Shown here: positions 1-10,366 of the stretch, piece after piece
Layout: each line of letters starts with the position of its first letter
Position numbering within the stretch: position 1 is the stretch's first letter
From: Chara braunii
Lineage: Eukaryota; Streptophyta; Charophyceae; Charales; Characeae
Assembly: GCA_003427395.1 (NCBI GenBank)
Contig: BFEA01000207.1
Location: forward strand, 161,610-198,375
Length of the DNA stretch: 36,766 bases
Direction: 5' to 3'
Notes under the pieces: model-generated
What the model saw: the letters and a program-made list of their open reading frames with translations, nothing else
The model's database searches: none
What the model was told of the DNA's origin: nothing
Translations under genes and position numbers: made by a program

Positions 1-352
1 GTGGGGGTTTGGCAGAGTGTTTTTTTTTTGGATGGGGGGTGTTGTCCCGCAATGTCGTTTTTTTTGCTCATTGGTTGTCTCGTCGCCCCATGCAAGTGGG
101 TACGACAGTCGAGTGAAGTCTGCCGTGTTGTGAGAAAAACAAACGTACTGGCGACGTCGAAACGACAGCGCGCCATCACTCCTACCCTTCCCCCACGACC
201 ACCATTTTCTAATAAGTACCGCGAAATCACCTCACTCCGCAGTCATCCGAAAGCGTGCATATCATCTTCACGCCGCCTGGTGATGGACTCGCAGGACATC
301 TTCCCGCCATCACCCCCCCTCCCCCGGCCTCTTTTATGAGCGCCTCCATCAC
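1..352. other. No gene seen; T-runs and pyrimidine-rich DNA
   Basis: I see no coding region here. The stretch has runs of eight to ten T near positions 21 and 59 and becomes C/T-rich towards 350. The short open frames have no recognisable protein character. It leads directly into the motif array that starts at 353. Confidence 0.6.
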
Positions 353-935
353 ATCTTCTCGCCGTCTTTACTTTCGCGTCCATCACCCCCCCTCCCCCGA
401 CATCTTTTATGTGCGCCTCCATCACATCTTCTCGCCGCCTTTACTTTCGCGTCCATCACCCCCCCCCTCCCCCCCGCCCCCCGCTCGACGTCTTTCAAAC
501 GCCGTATAATCTTTTCGCCGTCTTGTACTACGGCGCACATAGAACACGGTATCGCGAACGCCGCCATCTACTTTCTCCGTCTAATCTTCTCGTCGTCTTG
601 TACTACGGCGCACATAGAACACGGTATCGCGAACGCCGCGATCTAATCTTCTCGCCTCCTGCGACATTACCCGCCATCAACCGTGTTCTATGTGCGCCGC
701 CGTCTAATCTTCTCGCTGCCTGGTATTTCCGGCAGTATAACCACCGACAACCTTCTCTATTGCACGCCGCCATTACATCTTCCTGCCGCCATCTACTTTC
801 GCCGCCATCAAGCACCACTCGCCGTGTGGTCTTGCGCGCCGCCTTAAGATCTGCTCGCCGCCATCTCCAAGGTGGACGGATCCACGTTCTTCTTACGCAT
901 CGTGTACACAGGAAACGTAATGTCTTCTCGCGCCG
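353..935 (+). repeat. Quasi-periodic array of ATCTTCTCGCCG motif
   Basis: The 12-base motif ATCTTCTCGCCG or a one- to two-base variant occurs at about 353, 426, 509, 584, 646, 707, 777, 849 and 921. The spacings are 73, 83, 75, 62, 61, 70, 72 and 72 bases. The first two units (331-403 and 404-476) are near-identical 73-bp tandem copies containing a C-run. Later units have diverged so that mainly the motif is preserved. The array stops where the acidic pseudogene begins. It is either a decaying 70-bp minisatellite or subterminal repeats of a DNA transposon. Confidence 0.7.
521..699. repeat. 44-bp direct repeat plus inverted 20-mer
   Basis: A 44-base segment is repeated exactly at 521-564 and 596-639. 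A 20-base part of it (starting CGGCGCACAT, at 531-550 and 606-625) recurs in exact inverted orientation at 680-699. The second copy and the inverted copy could form a 20-bp stem with a 54-nt loop. This lies inside the motif array. Confidence 0.75.
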
Positions 936-2454
936 TTTCACGTGGGAGAGGTGTTGGGAAACAAGTAACGGAAGGCGAGCTTGTACCGAAGAAAGGTTGC
1001 CACGATCCCATAAAGAGAAGAAGGGGCGTCCAAGGTGGGAACGGCGTAGTCGGGCGAGAGGTCGAGTCAGATTGGGTGGATGAAGAGGAGAGACAGGAGG
1101 AGGACGCCGACTTCGAAGAAGAAGAGGAACAGACCCTTAAGAGGAAAGTGAAGCAGAGAACGGGGGGCGCTATACGGATCGAAGTGGGGGAGGGGGATGC
1201 AGCAGAGGTGGCTCATGATCAGCCGCGGACGCCCTCGAATAGGCAGAACTAACAGCCTGTTGGCGTGGCTAGCAGTTCCCAGGCTGTGATCGACATGTCT
1301 GCAAAGCGAGCCGCTGCGCCGCAGCCGCGCGGGGAGGCAGTTTAGGTACTGCGCGAAGTGGCGGACGGTGCGAAGGTGGGCGATGGCGGGGCACTCGGCG
1401 AAGACGACGAAGCCCTAGTGAACAAGCTGCATGGGCAACGTGTCGAGGCGAAAGTGATGGAGGTCGCCGTGAGGCTATGAACCGATGACATTCGCTTCTG
1501 GAATCATACGCGGGGACACGAAATCATTCAGATCATACACAAAGCCCGACTTTACCTCGTTGAGGTAGTGACGGGAGTGCAGCCATCGGCGCATCGCCGA
1601 TCCGAATGAGCATCAACCTCCCCCATAGTTCAATCCCGCAGAAGAAGATCGAAGACGAGTTGGAGTTGAGGGCGGCGAAGGAAAGGGCGTTAAAGGTGGA
1701 GACCATTGCGAAGAGGGCGATCCACGGCTGGATTTTCAAGTCTGATAGCAGACACAAAGAGTATCACTCGGCGTACCAGTACGCCTTGAACCACGAGGCG
1801 ACTGACATCGCCAGAGCGATGTGGGCATCGGAGGACTGACGTTCATTAGTCAACCCGATGGTGATTCGAACCATGCTGGAGTTGGGTATGAAGCTCCCTT
1901 TGTGGTTCGTCGGAGCGAACGTGGTGGACAGGCACTAGGACGATGAGTGCGCGGCTTACTAGGAGGCCATCGCTCAACGTTTGGTGCGCGATTTCAGCAA
2001 TGTGGTGGAGGCGGCGCAGGTGATGGACTCGGGGCGTGTTTTCTACGAGCACCTGAAGTCCCTGGCGGAGGCAATGAGATAATTGTTGGCGGCGGCGACG
2101 TGGATAATGAGGACGGTTGGGGACGACGCAAGATCGCACTACGACTCCTGGGTTTTCGTGCAGTTGACGGCGAAGACCACCCTTCTTGCTTCCATGGATC
2201 GCCATTTTGACTCGCGTCATCATGTCTTGCAAGCCGCAACTGTCATGACGGACAAACTCGGAAGACCGCCTCTGACCTTCGCTCCCCCCCCACTGTACAT
2301 CCCCGACTGGGCGTCTAAGTGCGGCGTCACATTCAATCACGATGTGACTTTGTCCTCCCCGATGGAAGCGACGAAGATGGAGTGGATCGGCACAGGCCCC
2401 CCTGAGGAGGAAGACGACGATGAGGAAGATGTTGATGGCGCCGAGGATGGGTGA
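920..2454 (+). pseudogene. Degenerate acidic protein, probably transposon-associated
   Basis: One ancestral reading frame of about 500 codons can be followed from an ATG at 920. The first part (frame 2, to about 1600) starts with a Gly/Arg-rich stretch, then an acidic run (DEEERQEEDADFEEEEE) and a basic KRKVKQR motif. After one frameshift near 1600, frame 1 continues to 2454 and ends in another acidic tail (EEEDDDEEDVDGAEDG). Protein character is clear in pieces such as IRFWNHTRGHEII and YIPDWASKCGVTFNHD. In-frame stops lie near 1250, 1343, 1478, 1837, 1936, 1957 and 2080; the 1478 and 1837 stops look like TGG to TGA. I know no named domain. It converges on the Harbinger transposase, so it could be the second ORF of that element, but I see no Myb/trihelix domain. 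An 18-bp direct repeat (2448-2465, 2491-2508) spans its stop. Confidence 0.65.
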
Positions 2455-3271
2455 TAGTGGGAGTCAAAGTGGATGGACTGCCGGCGAGGGTGGGTGATAG
2501 TGGGAGTCGAAGTCGATCGTTGGCGGCAAGGTTTTTATGTCTTCTACACCCACACCACCGACGATCCTTCGGTTGGAAGTGTACATACTTTGCGTCGTTG
2601 GGTGTCTACTCTTTAGGTTTTGCAGCAGACGACATGTGTTTTCTGTTCTTCGTAGCAGAATACATGGTGGTTACGTTCATTTCGAATTCAACGCCGTTTA
2701 TTTCATTTTGTAATCGTCCTTCACATTCCCTTTTCTCTGAGTTCTCGACCTGCATTCGTTGTGAAATTTGACGAAGCGGAGGCTTCGGTTCTCTTATCTG
2801 ATTATGATTTCCACGCGCTATCAAATCATATTACAACCCACAACGGTACTGAAACGGTGTTCTTCTTTTACATCGAAATAATGGGGCTCGTGTATTATGT
2901 GGGCGATGGGACATGCGTCTTTCTTTTGGGGATGTGTTCACTTGATGGGGATCACTACATAGTGGACGACCGGAAGTACTCATGCTAACCTATTTCGACG
3001 ACCATCACTTGCGCCTTCAAAAAACAATACTACAATCATTGCGTATATTAATCCATGAAAAGATGCCAGTGGATTGTCCGTGTGTTTGATGTGATGATGA
3101 ACGGAGTTTCTATATTGTTTTGTAATCTCCATAAAACGATGTGTTCGTTGATGATGGTGACACCGTGCATTCGAAGGAAGTTGTGTACAAAGGTTTACAC
3201 AATTTCATGACAACATAACTGCCAAAAAAAAAAAAACAATCAACAAAAATTTCAGCATTTGCACATTATGA

Positions 3272-3307
3272 ACACACACACACACACACACACAGAGACA
3301 CACACAC
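3272..3307. repeat. (CA)n microsatellite
   Basis: An uninterrupted AC/CA dinucleotide run is broken once by GAGA near 3295. Confidence 0.9.
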
Positions 3308-3579
3308 GCTGGCCTAAGCGCAAAAACGTCAGACAAGCTTATAACAACTTAGTGAACGAAAATATATTGCAAAATGATGACTGCATTCGACATCGAAAGA
3401 CCACTCAACGAAAGAATATCATCAAAAAAAGGGGAAGTCTTCGAAGGACTTCAATAACAAAAGTTCAAAGAAAAAGCAGATTGCAGCTCAAACGCCGTCC
3501 ATTCCACCCCCCCTCACCCCCCACCGGCCCCGACTGCCCAACCCACGGCTTCCCGTCATTCAACCTACCACCTACTTAA

Positions 3580-3605
3580 GTCTTCTACACTACTTTGTAG
3601 AAGAC
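3580..3605. repeat. Perfect 10-bp hairpin, 6-nt loop
   Basis: GTCTTCTACA (3580-3589) is the exact reverse complement of TGTAGAAGAC (3596-3605), with loop CTACTT. No T-run follows, so a terminator is not supported. Function unknown. Confidence 0.7.
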
Positions 3606-4379
3606 CATCAACGACTTCCGCACGACGATGATCACTACGAAAACGAATCACAGTAACTTCGACGAAGGTTTGCACAACCACTTGCGCTGCTAAAACAACA
3701 ATGGTCCATAAATGATGACAGTATTAAAATCGTGTACCGAAAACGACACTGATGACCAACCATCCACGGCACGACTGTGACACGCTAACAGGAAGACGAC
3801 AACCTGGCTGATGAGTACTTCGAGCACCCCCGGAGAAGAAAGCACATTGTGCTTGACGATGACCAAACAAACTTCCGGACGGCAGCAAACCGGGGGGGCC
3901 TCATTACCGTCTTCGCTAACTTGAAGCACCTCCAGTGGATACGGGAGGGCGTACCTCCCTATCGTTCCTTGTGCATTATCTCTTCGGTGCCTCCCCGCTT
4001 CAGTCTCCTCCGATATCTCGCCACATTACGACCCTCTTCGACTCTCCACTTCCACAACTTGAACCACCCATCCTCACTGCGCACCCATCCTCTCCGCGAA
4101 CGCATCCCTCAGAATGAGCGCGTCCCCGGTTGACGACTCCATGCAAACAGGACGCAGCGACGCATGCATATCGAGATCCACCCTGCGTCGGACGCCATGC
4201 GGACCGACCTCCCACAGCAGATTGTCATCGAAGGGAATGCCTGCGCCGATCAGTATGTTATGGAGGATGCACACAGCGATGAACTGTTGCGGCAACGTGT
4301 CCATGTTGCACTTGTGCGTGCGCAGGAACAACCTCCACATGCCCTTCAATCTTCCAAACGCCCCCTCTACCGCTCCCCT

Positions 4380-6519
4380 CACCGGTTTCAACACTAACCC
4401 TTCGATTTTCACGAAGGTTGCTGGCGCAAACCACATGGGTTTCCCTCTTCTGGCCTCCTTATCGTTAAGACTTAGTTTCCATGAGTTCACATGGAGCTGC
4501 ATATCGTCTTCATCCAAAAATCCATCTATCGGTGGTGCTTCTTCTTTGGACTCTCCTGGCTTCTCCCATTTTATCCTGCCCAAACCATCGGCCCTGTTCT
4601 TACTTCCTGGGATATGTTCCAACTGAAAGTCGAACATCCAGATGTACGTGAGTCATCTAAAAATCGTGGGATCCGTAGGCGTGAAGTTCTTGAGAGAATA
4701 CATAAGCGTTGTTGGATCTATCCTCAAAACAAAACTCCTCCTGTAGAGGTAATGCCTGAAGATGCGCAAGCAGTGCAACACTGTCAAGGCCTCTCTCTTG
4801 AATTGAGAGTAGTTCCTTTCAGTAGTGTTGAGGGTTCGACTCTCAAATCGCAATGGTCTTTCCTTCCCTCCAGAATCAGCCTGTATCAGAACTCCTCCCA
4901 GGGTTGTTGGTCCAGCGTCGGTTTCTACGATGAAGGGTCGTTCAATAATGGCATCATAGTCTGAAACACACAACACAAGACCCCCTTCCACAAATTCCTT
5001 CTTCAAGTCCTTTACCACATGTTCGTGCTTCTCTCCTCATTCCCATTTTTCATTTTTCCTTACCAACTTCCTCACATGTTCTGTCTTAGCGACAAACCTT
5101 TGAATGAACATTCTCCAGAACCCACATGTTCCAAGAAAACATCTCACTTCACTGACGTTCCTGAATGACGTAGGCCATTCAAGGATCTTATTTGTTTTCT
5201 TGGTGTCTGAATGACGTCCTTGTTCATTGCACAGGAAACCCAAAATGGTGGCTTCCTTCATGCAGTGCTTGGATTTTGCTCCATTGGCCATGAGGTTGTA
5301 CTCTTGTAACAAGTTAAGTACTTTTTTTAGATCGTTGACATGATCCCAAACAAACTTCCTTATGTCAGGTGCAACCTCTTGCTCATCTTTCTCCATTGAT
5401 CCTTTTACCGCAAGGTCATCAATATAGGGCTCAGTAATCTGCGGGCTGATCGGTTGCATGACTCTTACCATGCTCCTCTGCACCATGGCTACTGCGTTTG
5501 TCCATCCCTGGGGTGCCACGTTTATATGAATCAACCCTCTGGACATGTGCATCGCAGTGATCGGCCTATCAGCCGGATAGACTGGAAACTGGTCGTAACC
5601 AGAATATAGATCTATGAGCGAAATAATAGCCCTTCCTGCACATGCCTCAGAGAGTTGATCTGCGTTAGGAGGCCCACCATCATCCCTAACTGTTATAGTG
5701 TTCAATTTCTGCAAATCCTGCACCCATCTAAACACTCCGTTTGGCTTAATAAAACAGAACCATGGTGATGCGTATGGTCTGCTAGAGTACCCTGCCACAT
5801 GCGATCCGATCTTCCCATCCAAATACTCCACTACTATTCTTTGATCATCGGGGTTTGGGTATCTGGCTCCTCTGACATTCCATGGTTGGTGAGGGATTGT
5901 GTGGATTCAGATCATTCCTACCCTATCCACATCTAACCTCCCCCTCTGATCATCATTGAAGGCATAGGCGCGATGCTTTTCCTCCATCAACCCTACTACC
6001 AGCGCCTTCTCCTGCTCTGTCAGAAAACCCGATTCCCCAATAATTAAATCCCCCTTTGTCTCTTCGTTGATTCTACAACTCTCCTCATCCCATCTCTCTT
6101 TCATCTGCCTTATCAGTTTCCTCTCTTATTCGTAGTACACACCCACCTCGTGTGTTACTAGAACTGGAACTGGGTGACTCTTCTTATCTACTGTTTTGTA
6201 CCTCCTTTTGCTTCTTTGTTTGAGCCCACCCCTAAAAAATGTTGGCCGCTTACTTGAGCATACGACCCCTGCATTCTTGCTTCTTGTGTGGATGGCGGCT
6301 TGTAAACCAGTTCCAACTTTCCTCTTTCAGGGTAATCATACAACTTGTCTGCCAAAGCTTTGATTGCTTCTGGTTCCGCCATCTCATAAGCGGAGACCAT
6401 ATACATAGCTTGGTGAATGTTTGCCAAGCTTAAAGCTAAGCCTTCATTCTCCTCTCGTTCATCTTCCTCATCAGACCCTCACTCCAACTCTTTCCTCCTT
6501 TCCTCTGACTCCTCAAACC
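4380..6519 (-). mobile_element. LTR-less Ty3/gypsy fragment inside Harbinger transposase
   Basis: The segment holds the late gag/pol linker, reverse transcriptase and RNase H of a Ty3/gypsy retrotransposon, transcribed on the minus strand. It ends in the linker between RNase H and integrase; LTRs, integrase and primer-binding site are absent. Its edges are the points where Harbinger protein similarity stops (about 6519) and resumes (about 4380). I see no target-site duplication. A fragment lacking both LTRs cannot come from ordinary integrase-mediated insertion, so repair-mediated capture, or deletion of a larger nested element together with some transposase sequence, is more likely. Confidence 0.7.
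4383..6230 (-). pseudogene. Ty3/gypsy reverse transcriptase-RNase H, interrupted frame
   Basis: A single minus-strand frame runs from about 6200 to 4383. Order: linker (YKTVDKK), N-terminal pol region (6104-5907), reverse transcriptase (5831-5037) with RWVQDLQKLN, SLIDLYSGYDQF, NVAPQGWTNA and the catalytic PYIDDLAVKG, the connection EVRCFLGTCGFWR, then RNase H (5018-4653) with acidic residues in VETDAGP and YSQFKREALTV, and after one stop its C-terminal QLEHIPGSKNRADGL. It ends in the pre-integrase linker (PIDGFLDEDD). Stops lie at 6126-6128, 5907-5909, 5037-5039 and 4653-4655; the last two are probably TGG to TGA. The RT would copy element RNA into DNA in cytoplasmic particles. The piece 6427-6188 is frameshifted relative to the rest and I see no protease active site in it. 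Confidence 0.85.
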
Positions 6520-7550
6520 GACTGGGGATAGCCGTTGTCGCCGAGCAAGTATCCATTCGTTCAGACACCGAATGGCAGCGTGACATGCGGGCCAGTGAAA
6601 AGTTGTCCAGACTCCGCGCCCTCCCACAAAGTGGACAGATGTAACATCCTCATGTTATGCACGCTGCCAGGGTAATCCACGAAGACGTCTAGTACACGCA
6701 AATTCATGTCGACCACAACTTGCGCCTACACAAAGAATCGCCTCTTCCGATCACAGTGGTCCTCCCCGTTTGCGTTGGCGGGTTTGTCGACGTTGATGTG
6801 GGTCCAGTCAATGCACCCATGGCAATTTGGAAATCCCTTGTCTGCGAACGCGCACAACACGACCGCCTTCTGCAAGCCAGTGGGCCATGAAATCTTGTCC
6901 GGGTACGCAGCAAGCAAGGCGGCGGTAACGTCTCGCACCGCCGTGATGCCAGAAGCCCTTCCGATGTCGAAGCTGCACGTTCCGCTGTCGTATGTCTCAC
7001 CCGACGCCCACCTATAGACAGCGTACGCCACGATGTGGTCAGGCTGCAACGGCACCCTGTAAAACGTCACACGCTGTTGCAGGTATGGAGAAACCGTTTC
7101 GGCGATTTCGCGAAAAACACGTGGCGACATTCGGAGCTTGTCTCTAAAGTACTCGTCGGTGGCGTCGTCGCATTGCCGCAGGTCCTCCCAGTTGCCTCCC
7201 GTTCGCTGCTTCATCCACCAACATGGAGTCACCCTCGGAAATGCGCCGCTCCCCATCATGTAGCACACCTGGAGGATGGCGTCGGAAACTGCACCCAAGT
7301 CCAAGCCTTCACCACTGCTTGGCAGTGCCGTCACCTTCCGTCGCGCACGAACAACTGCTTTCATCTTCCCCGTGGTTCTCTCCACTTCACAACAAAAGAG
7401 GACGACATTGACGGCCACAGCGATAGCCGTCCTCTCATCTGTCGCCAATGCACCACCCCGGACATCGCCGTCAAATTCGTCAATAACCATCCCCGACGCC
7501 TCTTCCATCCACGATAGCGAACTGACGACAACCGCCAAAATTCCGCACAC

Positions 7551-8186
7551 ACAGCCACGTGGAACGACAATATCCCACCTCGCTAAAGAAATGTGGACGC
7601 CACCACTGCGGACGGCGACAAGCTACGACGATGGCGACCTTAAACGCCGACAACGTATGGTCGTACACGGGAAGGCATGCGCATACTCTACAGTCGAAGG
7701 CGTTCAACCTGACGTTTCATATGGACACGCCCACGGCCGCCACCCCCCCGCGCCCTCATCCGCACAGCTGACGTCCGTCGCCCGCCTCCACTCGCACGCG
7801 CACATTTCGAATTTTCAAATTTTGAATTCCTCCCTTGCGCGCCTTCTGGAAGACCCTTTTTTTTTCTTTTCGAACGATGTCATTTCTTGCACGGCGGCCC
7901 AAAAAGATGGACCACGCCAATCCAGACGGACACAATTGAAGACAGGCCGTGGTACCCACATCCCTCGGCCGCTAATACGTATATACATCTGGTCGCGGGA
8001 GCCCCGAGGAATCGTCCTCGGGGACCGACTCCGAGGATGAGTGGAACGAAGGCATCGAAATCCCCCAACGACTTCGAGGAATCGTCCTCGGGGCCCGAGG
8101 AAGCCCCGAGGAGTGTCGAACGAGCCCCTTTGCATTAGCCGCCCTCCCCCACCGGTGGCCCGACCCCACTCCTTGACCACTGCCAA
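7551..8186. other. 5' flank of the transposase; palindromes, no gene
   Basis: No further coding sequence is recognisable. The region lies upstream of the minus-strand transposase and should hold its promoter if any remains. It is AT-rich near 7806-7830 and GC-rich with short palindromes from 8000. I looked for an inverted copy of it at the left end of the window, as terminal inverted repeats would require, and found none. Confidence 0.5.
8002..8093. repeat. Two GC-rich palindromes 70 bp apart
   Basis: CCCCGAGGA-ATCG-TCCTCGGGG (8002-8023) is a perfect 9-bp inverted repeat. The 18 bases from GAGGAATC onward recur exactly at 8076-8093, and further CCCGAGG/CCCCGAGG copies follow to 8112. They could be transposase-binding or subterminal repeats of the Harbinger element. 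Confidence 0.7.
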
Positions 8187-8297
8187 CTACCTTCTTCCCC
8201 CGAATAAAGCGTACGGTCATTATAGCTGTATTTGGGGTATATTTCACTCTAAGTACAACTATAATGACCGTATGTTGTAATTGCGGGAAGAAGGTAG
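8187..8297. repeat. 111-bp foldback (MITE-like)
   Basis: Two 39-nt arms (8187-8225 and 8259-8297) are inverted copies. The outer 13 bases (CTACCTTCTTCCC) and inner 14 bases (TACGGTCATTATAG) match perfectly, whereas the middle 12 bases are largely unrelated. The loop is 33 nt. There is no clear target-site duplication. It is a small miniature inverted-repeat element or a foldback transcript precursor. Confidence 0.75.
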
Positions 8298-8335
8298 GGC
8301 GGGGGACAACATGTTTCAGGGGTCCCCTGTATATG

Positions 8336-8369
8336 TTTTTTTTTTTTTCTTTTCTTTTCTTTTCTTTTC
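8336..8369. repeat. T-run and (CTTTT)n tract
   Basis: About 14 T are followed by four CTTTT units, a simple-sequence tract just outside the foldback. Confidence 0.9.
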
Positions 8370-8546
8370 AAGTCCATGGTGTTGTAGAGGCCAGTCACTG
8401 AGTGCACAGTAATCACCTGGAGCAGTAGGCCGTGGGTGTCCTGGAATATGAGACCACCTCCCATCCCATCCTCACGTCAATACTCCTAGCGCACCCCCTA
8501 TCCCACTATCCTACCTCAGTGTGACCAGCACTCTGGACCATTACCC
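8370..8546. other. Unassigned spacer before the first long repeat
   Basis: Nothing recognisable. If the 15-kb element had inserted into the LINE seen at 23.7-26.8 kb, the missing LINE reverse transcriptase should be here on the minus strand; it is not. Confidence 0.5.
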
Positions 8547-9639
8547 TGTGACGAACTATCTTCTGTAACCGTGTGACTTCCTGCGTAAAGTTGCTGTGGG
8601 AAAACGGGAGGGCTTTGATGGGCGATGGGCGGAAGCAGGGATCGGTTGGGCAAGTTGCATGGATGCCCTCACTTCTTTTTCATTTTTGTTGGAATTCGTT
8701 GGGCCGGTGCCGGGAAAGTCCCGCGCCGACGATTGAGTGACCGCGCCTTAGCGAGCACGAGAAATAACGGTTGTCATAGCTCCTTTCTTGTTCTGCAGTG
8801 AGCACTAGGAATTTTGGCGAGACTAGCGCACGGGAATTTTCGTTTTTGAAATTCGAACTAATGTTGAGCCCCCGCAGACTCTCGGAATTGTTTTTCTTTC
8901 GGAATTTCCTTTTGCAATTAGGATTTAGACTAGGAATTTAGGCACCTTGCAATTTGGCTGCACGACGCTTCTTGCTCGCACGCGCTGTGCCTCGACAGGG
9001 TCTGGGCTCTGATTTCCATCTGCGCCTTAATCTTGTGCGTAACTGTAGTTTTTGGCGGGCACAATCCCAACTGTAATCTTCTTGTTGTTGATGGCCTTTC
9101 TGTTTCTTTCTTTCCAGCCTCGTCTTCACATGCACACTCTCTTCCTTTGTTCTAAGTGGTTCCCACGTTTGCACACCCGGATTGATGCGCGGAGAGTGGC
9201 GCCGTCCCCCGCACCACGGCCTGGACATGCAGACGTAGGCACTTCCTCTCTTCCTTTGCTTAGGCATAATCCCGAATTCATTGCGCACACAGGCATGCTA
9301 TAAATTTCGCAAGCGCGATTAGTTACTTCTCTCCGAACTTGGAAGGTTAGCGCGGTCAGTGAGGATCAACTAACGAGTAAGTTGGCACGTGAGTAGATTG
9401 GGTCGGGCGATCCGACGAGCTGGCGCCAAGTAAGCGGGGTTGACGTGCGGGCCACGACGGATTGTGGCGCACGGGTGAACCTAACGGGTCTGCTTGGGCT
9501 AAGCGGAGTGACAACTCGATGTTGGTGCGTGGCGACGGACGGCTTACATCGAAGGACGTGGAAAGAGAGAGAGGGAGGGAGAGGAGATGGATCAGGATGG
9601 TGTCTTTTCCTTTTGTTTCTTCTTCTTCCAACCTTCCTG

Positions 9640-9646
9640 TATAAAT
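9640..9646 (+). promoter_or_regulatory. TATA-box candidate, conserved in both repeats
   Basis: TATAAAT follows a pyrimidine-rich patch (TTTCTTCTTCTTCC) and is conserved at 22030-22036 in copy 2. Transcription from here would start roughly 600 nt upstream of the stem-loop. Inferred from sequence only. Confidence 0.35.
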
Positions 9647-10257
9647 TTTGGATTTCCGCTTTGGCCAATTTTGTTGCGGCAACTTCGGATTTTCCTTGTG
9701 AATTATCTTGGATTTTGGTGTGCGGCTCTATTAGATCTTGCATGTTTGACAGTCCGATGGATGCTTGTACTTCCTCACTCTCTGTTTGCGGCGTAATTGC
9801 CATTCTCAATTTCTTGCAAGATCGGTGGTTTCTGTTTGAATGCATGTTGTCTTTCCTTTCGACCTCAGATGCGCACGCTTGTCGATTCCTCACCCTCGCT
9901 AAACATGAATGAGTCTAATGGGGATTTTGTCGTTTTTATGAATGCGCAGGTGAGAACTTGGGATTGCAAGTCGTTCCTGCGGATCCTTCGGATTCGCGCG
10001 TAATGGTAGAGCAGATATGTGTACGTGGAAGTCGCGATTGTACGGACCCGTGATTGGTTGTTCACGATTGACTATTCGGGAGGGACTGAGGGGTCGCGCA
10101 CGGATAAGACATGCGCCTTAGGAAAGTGGAAGGCAATAATGATGGGTACTAGAAAGTGACGAAATTTGAATTAAGCTAACCCGGATCGTATCTTTTGATC
10201 GACCATCGCTTGCGCCCACTCCTGCTATTCTGAAGCCAGCCCCTCACATAGCCATAA

Positions 10258-10329
10258 GCAGATCCTGTGCACGCACGTGTAAGCCCGACCGAAAGGGACG
10301 GTGCCTACACACGTGTCTGCAGGATCTGC
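10258..10329 (+). other. 72-nt stem-loop before the repeat-borne ORF, copy 1
   Basis: Two 24-nt arms (GCAGATCCTG... and ...CAGGATCTGC) pair at 21 of 24 positions, counting three G-T wobbles, around a 24-nt loop that can form its own small GC-rich stem capped by GAAA. It ends 37 nt before the ATG at 10367. It could be a leader RNA structure (packaging, translation control) or a DNA foldback. Confidence 0.7.
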
Positions 10330-10366
10330 GCGCGGGCCATGACGAGTTTTACGTCATATTGACAAC

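Larger units (their letters stand above)
2455..4073. other. Spacer between convergent pseudogenes; no gene
   Basis: I see no credible coding sequence. Contents are an A12 run near 3224, a (CA)n microsatellite at 3272-3307, C-runs near 3507 and a perfect 10-bp hairpin at 3580-3605. It separates the 3' ends of the acidic pseudogene (+) and the transposase pseudogene (-), so it could hold their 3' untranslated regions. Confidence 0.5.
4074..7550 (-). pseudogene. PIF/Harbinger transposase, split by an inserted gypsy fragment
   Basis: The DDE nuclease of a PIF/Harbinger DNA transposon (DDE_Tnp_4/HARBI1-like family) would cut and rejoin element ends. The N-terminal half reads from 7550 down to about 6519. 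It contains the helical N-terminal part (WEDLRQCDDATDEYF), the first catalytic Asp in GCIDWTHI (about residue 248), the segment FVDYPGSVHN, and the second Asp in LLGDNGY. The C-terminal half reads from about 4379 to 4074 and carries the catalytic Glu in AVEGAFGRLKG, then the helical AVCILHNIL tail. Between the halves sits about 2.1 kb of Ty3/gypsy pol on the same strand, and family comparison suggests some 25-30 residues are missing at the join. Stops interrupt the first half at 6726-6728 (TAG) and 6561-6563 (TGA, probably from CGA). The halves happen to share a frame. Not functional. Confidence 0.88.

Noticed and set aside
1-935. Proline/arginine-rich frames over the motif array
   Set aside because: They follow the C-run and repeat structure on both strands and show no conserved protein features.
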